Shown in pieces: positions 45,401 to 57,074 of a stretch of 64,000 nt of DNA (positions within the stretch are counted from its first letter, which is position 1; the number at the start of each line of letters is the position of its first letter). Source of the stretch: Glutinoglossum americanum. Its lineage: Eukaryota; Ascomycota; Geoglossomycetes; Geoglossales; Geoglossaceae. The stretch covers positions 1 to 64,000 of the forward strand of contig JAGHQL010000045.1 of NCBI GenBank assembly GCA_020080175.1. Reading direction: 5' to 3'. The notes below the pieces were generated by a model that was not told the origin of the DNA, did not search any database, and saw nothing but the letters and a program-made list of their open reading frames with translations. Position numbers and translations under genes: made by a program.

Positions 45401-48400
45401 GACAACGCCGTAAGCCCGGTTATACGACTCGCCCACAAGAGCGCTCAGCTCTGTGTCGAGCCCTTCCCTAGCCTTTTCAATGTGCATAGCCGCATCCTCA
45501 AATTGGTTACGGTGAAGAGCAAGAATAGCCCCGAAGAACGACCGATCAGGCGAATTTGTTCTCATGACAGCGAGATAGTTGTCCATGAGTTCCCACTGGC
45601 CTAGGCCCCAAGCGGCTGCCGCTGCTAACGGCGCAATGGCTCGCCGGTAATCTCCAGAAGCATGTACCCATTTGTCCTGAGCTAGAGTGGATAACACATC
45701 CCACTCTCCCAATGCGTGCAAACAGCGCATCTTCCCCATGGTCACTTCGAACGAATTCGGTTCCTCAAGTTCGCGTCGCTGGTAGGCTTGCAATGCTTCC
45801 TCCCATCGCTGTAGTTTCTCAAACCAAGTTTCCTTCAGACCAACGTCGGAATAAATTTGCGCCTTTCGAAGGATACCGATAGCTGCATCCGATTGCTGCA
45901 ATTGGTTGTTTATACTGATCAACGCCTCGATGGTGCTTGTCTGCGGCTCTTGGAGGAACTCCAATTCCTTATAGTGTAGTGCTTTTGCGAAAGCATGGCA
46001 TTTTGCCGCGTACATGCCGAGTGTCCGGATGTCGATAGGGAGAGCCTTGTCGTCATGCTCCATGAACTCTGCGAGGTTCAGAAGTATTTGAAGAATTTCA
46101 GGGGGAATATGAGGAGAAGTGATGGCGATTTCGATGGATCGAACTAATTCCTCTTGGTATTGGTCATACAACTCCGTCCAACACGACACAAAAGCTGCAT
46201 TGAAGAGTTCTTTTGCAAGGGGATAATAAACACCAGCCAGACCAGCGCATGCGCGAAGAGCATGCGAAGGAGATTCCTTGAGCAGCTCCACACTGAATCG
46301 TCTGATCCATTCTTGCCAATCTTCCTTGGTTGATTTCTGCGATGACTCCCATGCATTTTTGAGATGCTGTTGGTTCACGAGAAGTTTCTTTTGACCGCTA
46401 TCTGCAAATTGGACTTCATCGGACTTGTCCCCATATCGTTTATCTGGGCTCAGATCCTGGGGTAGCGGTTCCCCTTTTTGTAATTTCGATACAAGGAGCT
46501 CATAATTTGTATGCTGGATCCGATTCACAGCGAGTACCTAACATTTTTGTTATAAGATTGGGGGAGCTGCGTTGGGAAGGGCGGGGGGAGGATAGTCTAC
46601 CTTGTTGATCATTGGAATGTAGTGGATGTAATCCCGACCTAGCTGGAACACGAGCGCACAGAGTGTGTCGAGTGCTGCTTGCCTTAGGGAGTTATCGCCG
46701 CTGGACAGCGTTCGAGAAAGTGGGTGTATTATCTTGGAAGCATAGTCCGAGATGTTGACCTTTCGTGATAGTTCCGCGATGGTCTCGATGGCCAATACAC
46801 GGATTTGCATCGGCTGCTGTACTCTCTCGAACATCCGCACAATGACAGGGATAATGAGATGCATATACTCCTCGCCACTGGAGCCGAATACGAGGAAGGC
46901 ATGTAGCACTTTCTCGGACGGCGTCCTTCGCGGAGTATTATCCTTCTCGAGGACCTCTAGCATTAGCGGAAGCAATTGGGCGAGGTATACCTTGAACTCT
47001 CCCTCCAGAGATTTTGCTATCGCCTCAACTAGTTGCAAGATCGTCCCCTGAAGTTGGGCAGACGGGTGCCAATAGTCCCGAATAAGGTCAAGAATATCAG
47101 GCAGGAAGTTTCGGATGTGTTGTCGAACAATTGAAACAAGAAGACTGAGTTGATTAAAGTAGGATTCGAGCCGGCTGGATGGCGAACTTCGGATGACTTG
47201 AAGAAAGCCTGGTATGATTTGTCCGAGGAAAGGAACACACTTTAGGACCAAAGTCTTGAAAATGCTCATGATGGCGTCGATCACGGCCAAGTAGTGGTTT
47301 GCGAGTGATGGGTCTTTCAGCATGTTCATCAGCGAATTGATGACTACGGTAGGCGCGTATTCTTCGCTCGACGGAGTAAGTCCGGTCATAATCAACGATA
47401 CGTCCGTAACCGCTTGAGCTTGGTCGACTAGTTGGCTCTCTGGAGATTTCTCCATCTCTTGCTGCATGCGAGTCAGATATGCCTCAAACCATAGGCTATA
47501 GAATAGAGGTATTGCTTCTACCTGATGCTTGTATGGGTCCAGAGCACCAAGAATTCCCATCAGTTTGATGGTTTCCTTGCGTAAGAAACCGGTTTGCTCT
47601 GTCTTCACAATATTGACGAGTATGGAAAGCAATTGAGGGTAATCCGTATAAGGATCGATGACATAGCCAGAATTACTGGCTAATTGCCCCAAAGTATGCA
47701 ATGCAGCTTCCCTCTTAGCAGGGGAGCTTTGGTCTTGCAAAGTCTCAATGATAATAGGCATAAGTTGAGGGATGTAAGGCAGCATCTCTTCTCCTCCGAC
47801 CGTCGCCAGCTCGCCAGTCGCCTTAAGTACGCTTGAAGCGACTCCGGCGCTGGGATCACGAGCTTTAGGCAGCAAGACGGTAATCATAGGGTCGACATAG
47901 GGCTTGATCAGTTTCTGTGCAGCGGCAACGAGGAGACTTAGCAATTTAGCGCTTTCTTCCTTATTTCTTGCAACATTAGAGTACTCTAGCTCCGTCAGTA
48001 GCTGTATGAGGGTTTTTCGTAAGGACGGCATGACGTAGGCTGGGTTGACCTGAGTAAGGCGGCCGATAATGGTAATTGCCGCTTCCCGAATGGCGAAAAC
48101 CTCGTCGTTAAGGGCAAGGAAAAGGGTCCGCACGTTTTCCGCCTTTGCGAGGTGACGGTCAAACCTTGAGTCCAAAGACAGGAGAACGGTGCGCCGGATG
48201 TCGGGATCTACAATATTAGAGATGGGAAATATTCAAACCCCGGGGTTTTACATACCAGCATCCGCAACGCCAACCGTGAGAAGTTTTTCCATAACTTCGC
48301 CTACCACCTGGATAGCATGATTGCTCGTTTGATTCACTATAGGATCACGGACGAAGAGCTGGCAGCATGTCAGGGCAGACGCTTTCCGTATTTCGGCATT

Positions 48401-50119
48401 GTCGTCTTCGACATATTTGATAGCGACGTCTCGAACAAATTCATTGAGCACCCAGCCTTTTCATTTACGTCAGTTTCCTGGCTGAAGCTTAGAGAGTTGA
48501 GGTCTTCACCTTGAAAGTCAAAACTCCCGAGAGTATGTAAAGCTAAAGCTATCTCCGTTTGGCGATTCTCGAGCGCCTGAGGATCCTTGTAATCTTTTGA
48601 ATATAATGGTGGGATGGGGAGTCCATTTGGAGGACTGCCTAATGGCTTGAACGGACGTCCAGAGAGCACCATACTGAGCATGTCTAATAGCTTTTCCTGT
48701 ATTGTTGGCTTAACAGGGGGGATGTAGTGAGCCATATCGACAAGTGCTTGTGTAAGAGATTCGCTCAGGCCACAAGCGAAAATTGGATCTAGCAGGGCTT
48801 CCATATATTTGCTCAAGGTTTGCCCAACTGCAATCGAGAGCATACTGATACACTCGAATACCGGTGCCTCGTTTGCATGTCGGTTTCGGCTAGTCAAAAA
48901 TGAGTAAACTGGTAATGTATAAGGAGCGAACAGAGATTCATACGCTTTGAGACTTAAGGCTTCTCTGATATATACCAATATGGAGTCTAGGTATGGCGCA
49001 ACAGCGCTGCCAACTGCACTCGCTACTTTCCCAATGGCGATGAATGCAGGATTCCGCTCCTTTTCCTTTTTAAGCTGGCCTTGAAGGTGAATCATGAACT
49101 TGTGTAGGTACGAGGCAACAAAGTCCATCGGGGCATAAGACGCTAGTATTGGGATGAGCGTAACAATTTGGCGCCGGATGAGCTGCTCTCGGTGATCTCT
49201 AAACTTAAAAACAATTTCGCACGCCTCCCGGTAGTGCTCTTGCATGAACATTCCACCTTTCTGTAGAAGCTCTTTCATAGTGAGCAGAGAGCCATGTATT
49301 GACTCCGTAGTATTAAGCTTGAGGCCATGTAAGACTTCCTCATAGATCCTCGAAAACCACTGGCTTCGAAGCGTCGCATCTCGAAGAGCAATTATTTCGA
49401 AGCAAGTCGAAACAGCCTCGGCCGCGGACTCGCGGATGAGAACCTTCGGATCCCTCAGAGCAACCCAGATTAGTTCGAAAATCTGATGTACGAAGGCATA
49501 GAGAAGCGTTGGAGAGTTCCTCGCAAGTTCGCGTAAGGTCAAGACAGCAGCGAACCGTCTGTTCTCTTGCCTATCAATCTGCAGCCACTCAAGAGCTGAC
49601 CTAACCTCGCTCTCAACTAATTCCGCCGTTAGCGTTCCACCGGGAATTGCAAGTCTTCCTAAAGCACGTGCAGCGTAGACCATCGCATTGATATCGTTGC
49701 CCCGCATAACCGTCCGTAGATATCCGGCGAACCGGGTCGTTTTCTGGGCCGCATCATCCCCATCGAAATCTATCAAACGATCTAGTGCGAGGATACCTCC
49801 AACCCGCTCGTTTGTGTCGCTACCATGTATGATTAGATGTGATATCTTGCTGTTGACGATATTGTAAGTTTCTTGAAACTTGTCCTGAGGTAATTCTGCA
49901 GACTGGTTAGCTAGTTACTGTGAAGACTGAAGATACATACCTCTCGATGTAGTCACAACAAAATCTCTGAGGTCGCATGCGGCCCTCTGGCGTGCTTCTT
50001 CATTCCTAGAAGCGCTCGTTAGCCTTCTATTTAGAGCAGTTGTGCTATCATTACGCAACGCACTTGGACTTTAGCTCCTGGAAGATGCGACTTAGGGTAT
50101 CAGGCGCCTGTTGCGACAT
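42433..50119 (-). CDS. tor: TOR kinase (target of rapamycin), PIKK family
   Basis: Nine exons: 50119-50064, 50005-49941, 49895-48510, 48456-48256, 48207-46601, 46537-44136, 44067-43998, 43948-42871 and 42794-42433. They encode 2408 aa, the expected length. Introns are 45-76 nt and every join is in phase. Aa 1-1100 are HEAT repeats (start [20 protein letters not shown]). The FAT domain follows to about 1890. The FRB domain contains [20 protein letters not shown] and [10 protein letters not shown]. The Ser, Trp and Phe that contact FKBP-rapamycin in mTOR (S2035, W2101, F2108) are all present, so rapamycin sensitivity is predicted. The kinase domain has [11 protein letters not shown] (catalytic Asp near 2208) and HIDFGD (near 2227). 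The FATC end is [13 protein letters not shown] works in TORC1 and TORC2 to link nutrients to growth. Divergent from the RICTOR gene. Confidence 0.97.
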
Positions 50120-50645
50120 GTTATCAGGTCTCCCGTCTGAAACGGTAGTTATTCCGAAGTCGTCCTATTCTCCGCCATGTATGTTGTAGGGTGAGCGATT
50201 GCTGTTAATACTTGAGCTTTCGAAAGATCATACATGTATCGGTAAATGGGAAACGGGCGCCTGGTCCGAGCGTCTCTCTATTGACCAATCGGCTATCTAT
50301 TCTCCCCCATGACTTAGCACGGAAGACACAGTGTTCGTTTACTAAGCAGCGTTATGATATCTCCGGGATCCCCTACTGCAATTGTCCCTGCAGTTCGTGA
50401 GATCTCAGAACCAACCGTGGGCTACAGTAGCCGTTCACTTGTTAAAATTAGAGCATTGAAGGTTGTTGTTGTTAATTGACAGATGCGAAGCTTCTCAAAT
50501 TGCCTTTAGCGGAGCCTCAATCCCCGACCTCCGGGCCCACATACGCTGCGTTGACTGGGCACTATCGCATGAACGACAGTCCATTCTCATACCCACATGA
50601 ACCTGCTGTACCACGGAGGTTAAGGACCCTCCATTAGATGGGGAC
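50120..50645. promoter_or_regulatory. shared upstream region of TOR and RICTOR
   Basis: 526 bp separate the two start codons on opposite strands, so both promoters and leaders must lie here. A CCAAT box (50285-50289, within TTGACCAATCGG) lies about 165 bp from the TOR start. A TTACTAA heptamer (50339-50345) matches the Yap/AP-1 consensus. A TTGTTGTTGTTAATTG stretch follows near 50465. No TATA box is evident. The site assignments are consensus matches only. Confidence 0.55.
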
Positions 50646-53600
50646 ATGGCAGGGCCTTCGAGCATTTCTAGTTCATCTGCGACCCCGACCCAGAAGACTG
50701 TGCTCTCGTACGCGGCTCCTCCACGTATGGCCTCCAATCAAGCTACGGATACGAACACCATTCGTGATGGCTTACAACCACCACGTGCTGCGCACAGTGG
50801 GCTTCGGTCTGTGTCAAATGCCAGTGGGGTTAGTTATGGCCCCCGAGGCTCTTCTCTCGCCCCGTCTGCAATACCTGGGAGCTTCAGTTCTGTGCTTAGA
50901 TCGACAGTGACGCAGCGGAGTATTGGTTCGCGCCCGGATCTGTCTGTCGCTATGGGTCTGGACTATCCGGTCCAAGACGACGGAGCGACTTCGGAGAGAG
51001 CGCTGGCGGATTTGAAGGATAAACTTAACAAGGAGATTAAGATTAAAGAGGGGAGCGAGAATCTATTGGAGGCCTTGAATACAAAAAAGGCAAAACAGAC
51101 GAAGGACCAGAGGTATAGAGTTGAAGAGGAGTTGAATTCGTCGAATCGCAAAATCAACCAGCTCAAGAATGAAATTGAGGCTCTTCAGCGACCTCAACCA
51201 CCACCAAGCGCGTCCAGAGGTCGGCTTTCTGGAATTTTCCGTGGCAACCCCTTGAGGCCGGCTGCAATGAATCCTTCGGTAGTTGGTGTAAACCGGTCAG
51301 ACGTAGATGTGGAGTCAGAGACAGAATCGCCTACGTTCACGCTGGCTGAGATACTGCAGTCGCTGGAGACGGAGGGTATGGACTGGGGCTACTACGTTGA
51401 GAGGGCGAACAGCCTTGTTGAGCTCCTCAAGCGGCATCCCCTGTTGAAGTATGACTTGGTTTGGCCAGTCTTCGGTTTGCGCGTGCAGATGATGCTACTC
51501 AGCGATAGTAAAGAGGTGGTTGCCGCTGGATACCGTATGACCAGATATGCGATCACGGATCTCAAGTCACTCCGGAACATCCGAGAATTGAATACAGACT
51601 ATCTCGTCATCTTGTAGGTTCTACCTTGCTCTTTTCCCCAGGTCTCACTAACTAGCATGCTCTCGATTTAGATCACTAGTCAAAGAATCCAGAGCTAGCG
51701 TGGAGCGAGAACAGGCTCTGAAGTTTGTTCGAGCGTTTATGGAGGTTAAGGGCGGGGTGCGCGAAATATCCCGGGCCGTCTTACGAGCTGTTGTTGCAAT
51801 AGCAGAACATACAGATGATCGATTGAGGATGATTTGTATAGAGACCCTGGCAGAAATCTGTAGGAGCATCGATACCCTTGTTAGACACCTCTAAAGCTAA
51901 TTATATTAAGTAATTCGGGATCCCGAATTACTACTCTCCGCCGGGGGTGTTGGACCTCTAATTGATGTGCTTGTGGAAGGTAGCTACGGATCTCCAGAGA
52001 CTTTGGTGGGGGCATTCTTGAATTTGTATGAGACATCCAGCCGTCGAAAGTATCTACGATCGGGACATGAGCTAGAGGTACGTAGAGGCGCTGGATCATT
52101 CGGTCAATTGTGGTCGTATTTATGCAGCCCTAGGTCCTTTTCTCGGCCTTTACAGACCCTCTAGCATGCCAGGGGAACGAACAGAAACTCCGTTCGAATG
52201 CCAAGGCAATAGCAACGATACTAAAAACGTGGTCTGGTGTGTAGCCCACCTTCAACATTCTGTCCGCATATGCTAACGGAGAGTGTAGGCCTCCTTATTG
52301 TATCTATGTATGAGTTCCGTGCCCTGAAATCTCTCGTTTCGGCAATGTACTTTCCGGATTCTCAGATACGGGCAAGTCTCCCCTTAGGCCTACCTAAAGG
52401 AGGACAATTGCTTATAATGAAACAGGATATGATTTTAGAATTGCTCTTTGATGTCCTACGCATCAAGTCGCCGTCATGGTCTGCATCTTTTCTGGCCGGA
52501 AGAAGGCTCACTAGTGAGTTGCTCCCTGCTGGAAATTGAGTAAATAGGCTAAAAGCTTACTGCTTCCCAGCGTATGGTCGTGTCGCCAATTTGAAATCTG
52601 AATCGTCATCGCATCCTGCCATTTCCACCCAGGAGGACGAAATGAGCCAACGGAGTTTAGTGGAGCACTACTCAACGGTTGTACTTGCTGTATTCTTTGA
52701 GGCCGGCCTCCAGAAAGTGAGCTGGTACAATATACTTGGAATGTTTGATCTACGGCTGACACATTTGACTAGGCTCTTCTGAATGTAATTGAGACGAGCC
52801 CCGATACTGCCCTGAAGAGGAAAGCTACTTTGCTACTAGGAGAAATATCGAAAATGGCCGGCCGACTACTTCCTAATAGCTATAGTGCTAGCTTACAGCA
52901 GCTGCCGGAGTTGTTTGCTTCAGCATCTAAGTTCGGGGACTCGGGCCGATTCATCTCAACCAACGCAATTTATCAAATTGATAGTGTTAACAGAACGTTG
53001 GAGCGATCGGTCACTGCTGCTCACGTGTCTTTGATAAAGGCTGCTGTGGAAGATGGGCGAATACTGCAAACTCCGCGGCACGCCGAACAGGTGAAGATGA
53101 AGACAACTTTGAGAGTAGACATGGATGAAAGCACCTTTCGAAGTCTTCTAATCGACACCCAAGTCCTAGCTACCATAAATTTTATAAAGTGGAAGTGGGA
53201 CCTGATTTCGCAGATCGTCGAAGGACCGTTGCGTAACCCGAAGCGGATGGATGAAGCAATAAGGGGGGTAAAGTTCGTGAAGCGCCTAACCGCATTTTAT
53301 AGACCATTCAAGTATAGGTTCTCAGAGATCAAGAACACAAAGCCAAACCAGCGATACGTCAGAATCGGCTGCGCGCTCATACACACACTGCTGCAAAACC
53401 CTTCCGGTGTCAAATACCTAGTAGAGAATAAGTTGCTTAGACAGATAGCGGAATGCTTGGCTCATTGGGACCGGGTAGGTTCTCCACCACTTTGGATCCA
53501 TCGTTAGAGATACCGTACTAATTAGGTTCAGATGAGCGGCTTGACATCACCATCGCCCTTATTCTCTGCAAACCGTCTTTCTGAAACTCTGTGTGGCGGT

Positions 53601-55396
53601 TATTTTGAGATTTTGGGTACTCTAAGTAGCGACCTGAAAGGTCTTGCCATGATGGAACGTTGGCGGATATTCAACATGTTTTATCACATCGTCGAGCTGA
53701 AGGATCGAGACGACCTGCTTCAAGCAATCCTAGATAACATGGATTATACTTTGTAAGATTCCCCAAGTGTGGGTCTGTTGAATTTTGCTTAATCATTCTA
53801 GTGATGGCCATCTCCGTGTCCTTCTCTCAAGAGCGCTGACGGCTTGCTCAAAGGTAAAGATGGCTCATTCCGAGCAGTGCGACGGAGTTGTTAACCTTCA
53901 ATAGTCAATTCGTATCTTTGCAACGAATCTCTTGCGCAAGTATGCAACTGCTCAATCACAGCCGTCAAAGACCTCAACGGGAACTGTAAATGTGGACTGG
54001 GCAATTCGTCTCCTTGTCACTCAACTCTATGACCCAGATGTCGAGGTCTGTGGAACAGCAGTAAAGATACTCGAGGAGGCATGCAATCGAAAGCACTGTT
54101 TAGAATATGTGGTCAAGTGCCGTCCTGCTTTGGATCATCTCGGAGATATTGGTGCTCCTCTGCTTCTACGGTAAATGCTATTACCCCTCTGCCGAAATAA
54201 GACTGACATGCACAGATTCCTCTCTACATCAGTTGGATACCACTATCTCCATGAACTAGACTATATTAATCAGGCTATGGATGACTGGTTCCTTGTAAGT
54301 AAAATTCCTGTCATCCCGCCGGGCGTGATCGAGCTCACCAATAATTAGGGTCGGAACGACATATATGTCACGATTGTGGAAGCATCTCTCTACCGAGCTC
54401 TCCACATGGAGCATGAGAAGCCCCAGCGTAATGCCAACGATGGGCAGGAGCGTACGAATTATGGCATCGTGCCCCCTCATTTCTACCGTGAACTTACCCG
54501 TACTACCGAGGGATGCAAGCTGCTAGAGGAAAAGGGGCATTTCACAGAGTTTGCCGCCACTATTAGGGATTTCGGAATGGAGAAGGACGATCCGGAGATT
54601 ATCCTCAAAGTAAAGGGTTGCATGTGGGCAGTCGGCAATGTTGGATCGATGGCTCTTGGCGCTCCGTTTCTAGAGGAGTCGGATGTTGTTCGACAGATCG
54701 CCAAGATCGCTGAAGAGTCAGAGGTCATGAGCTTGAAGGGGACAGCATTTTTTGTGCTAGGCCTTATATCTCGAAGCATTCATGGCATGGAAATTTTGGG
54801 AGAGTACGGTTGGGATGGCGCAACGACGGTCATGGGTGAATCCATCGGGTTCTGCGTTCCTCTCGAACTAAAACGCCTCTTCTCGGTAAGGAAATCATTA
54901 ATTGCTCTTGCATTTATATAAGACTAACTTAAGCTTTCGTAGATCAAGCCATGGATCCGAGTGACAGACAAAGAAGAGGAGCGAAGAACAGCTTTGGCTA
55001 TGAAATTCGCTACAACAGACGAGGAGCCAACGAACACAAAAATTCTCGAGATGGTCCGTGATTTGGGAAATACCGTGTTACTGAAGAAAAACTCTGGAGA
55101 TCTTGCCCGGTGGGTTCCTCTTCCTCTCAAAGCTTGAGTCTGCGATCTAACAATCGCGCAGACTAAAAGCAAAGAAGCTTGCAAATTTCAAAGATCCCCG
55201 ACTCTTTCGCAAAGTCATGACAATGCTAGAGTGCCACCATTACCGACTACCGGCCCGCCGCTTCCTCATCGACTTGTTTGACAAGAGCGTCATGAGACAG
55301 ATTGTCTTATGCGAGGAATCCGATAGCGAGACTGAGAGAGGCGCTAATGACGATTCATCGACAAATTCCCGGCCTCCAGCTCCAAACGCTGCATAG
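50646..55396 (+). CDS. tsc11: RICTOR homologue (Ste20/Tsc11/AVO3), TORC2 scaffold
   Basis: Fifteen exons: 50646-51613, 51672-51859, 51911-52077, 52134-52236, 52289-52371, 52426-52513, 52571-52716, 52773-53474, 53526-53752, 53802-53853, 53905-54170, 54216-54294, 54349-54885, 54943-55109 and 55162-55396. They encode 1335 aa, like S. pombe Ste20. The N-terminus is disordered, then a coiled coil (aa 117-183, ADLKDKLNKEIKIKEGSENL) resembles an HR1/REM repeat. Pianissimo-type helical repeats follow (MDWGYYVERANSLVELLKRH, ALKFVRAFMEVKGGVREISR, SETLCGGYFEILGTLSSDLK, KVKGCMWAVGNVGSMALGAP). The C-terminus is Ser-rich. Fourteen introns of 45-58 nt are used. One (52372-52425) has a GC donor (GCAAGT). The protein defines TORC2, which phosphorylates AGC kinases and controls actin and membrane homeostasis. 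The TOR gene lies next to it in divergent orientation. Confidence 0.93.
51909..51932. repeat. perfect 24-bp palindrome at a splice acceptor
   Basis: Half-site AGTAATTCGGGA followed at once by its exact reverse complement. The first two bases are the AG of RICTOR intron 2. The rest codes for the start of exon 3 (LIRDPELL). In RNA it could form a 10-bp stem with a tiny loop that hides the 3' splice site. Confidence 0.9.
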
Positions 55397-57074
55397 GATG
55401 AGTGTTGCACGGGGCCTGACGCGCATGCAGTATGCATACCTGCATGCATTTTGTAAAATATCTACCTTTGATTTCCATCTCTTTGCCTAGGTTTTTTAGT
55501 GTGGGCCGGCGAAAATTTGGGTTCGGTCACGGAGGCGCTCTCAATCTTGCATTTAGACATGTGGAGATGACTCGGTTCGGAATATGAAAGCATGGCTTCT
55601 TGCATTCACGACCCAAATTACCAAGAATCAAGAGATCGGATGGTGTTGCTAGTTAAGTGGCTGAGCATGGTGGATGATTGTTTAGTGACGTGTCGAATGA
55701 TCAACGAAAGTTGATGATGCTTCAACAGTGACTTTCACCCTGGGAGACGCGTACACGAAATTTCGATGGTCTCTTGGTGTTCGTGTTACATCCGCACCCA
55801 GCAAGTTGGTAGCCATCATTCATCCATAAATATGTCGAAAGCTTCGATTTTCTCAGACCAACGCGAGCCAGGAACTATGGACGAGACAGTGACATGGCCA
55901 AAGTGAGGCCGACCCAGAACCGTGGCCGTGGGCAGAGCCCGCTGTACATTGAATAAGAATCCGCTGGAGCTTAGACCTTCTCTACGAGCGCCAGTCTATC
56001 TGATAGCAGAGTCTTTCCATCTAACTGGTAAACTCTCGTGGTTCGAAGCTTGCGCATGCGGCATACGACGAGAAGGGCTAGTGCTTCCAAGGGTAGAGCT
56101 GTCTTTGTTTGAATTTAGCTCCTCTGATGGGATGTCACCAAAAGATATCAGGTCTAGACTCTGCCCAATGCCGCAACAGCCAGATAGAGTGTGAGATAGT
56201 GTGGAGAGTGCGAGCTGGCAAAAGGGCGGTCAAACGGGAGTTAGAAAACAAGATAGATTAAGATTCAACGCTATCCAACACGCAGGATGTGTTCAATTAG
56301 GGGAGGGGTACCCTATTGCTACACGTATGTACAGCGAATATACCAGGTGTACATAAGTTTTCAGAAATGAAGCGGTGCGATGGCCCGATCCGTAGACATC
56401 TCCGCGAGATCGGAGCAACGTATGGTGGTGTCATCGATCGAGATGCAGAAAGCCGCAAGGGAGTGCATGAAGACGTGGAGGGGTGGCTTTGCGAATGCTA
56501 CGCAGTAAACAACCGACCACTTGTTTGAGAATAGGTGGTGTGTGCGGTTGCCTCTTTTAGGACATCCGTCCGCATACCCTAGTAGGCGCTTGAGGCTTGC
56601 CCGAGCCGATACAGATTTGATACAAGTCTTGACATGCCATTCCAACCTTCGGCGTTTTCAAGCCAGGCTTTGTATTTTATATGTAACTAGATCAACTAGA
56701 TCAGCCCAATCAAAGGGGTCGAGACCCCAGATCCTAGTTCTTGGATTGAACTTAGTTTCATCAGTAGCGGCAAAATCTGTAACTTCCAGAAAAAAGGGCA
56801 CAAACGAGCAAACGAAGAGAAGATTATATCACCACCCTGCAATCACCTTGCGGCGAGGCTGATAGGAAGTGAACCGTGGACTTATATGGAGCGGCTAGAG
56901 TCAACAATCTTCAATTGCACAATCGTTGAATGAGTTTTATCGTTTCCATATCGCGAGTGTGTTTTCGCCCACCGCTGTTTCGACAATTGCTTACGCGGCT
57001 GTTACCGCCGCGGAAGTTTTCAAGTTGAGGAAGGCCACTCCAGCGCCCTGCTGCTGGTGGATCTGGCCGGTTTG
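55397..57074. other. intergenic, RICTOR 3' flank and CrgA-like 5' region
   Basis: 1.7 kb between two genes on the same strand. No convincing reading frame, and short ones at 55922-56194 and 56361-56645 carry no domain. The sequence is not particularly repetitive. The last 150 bases should hold the promoter or an upstream exon of the RING-LON gene. Confidence 0.5.
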
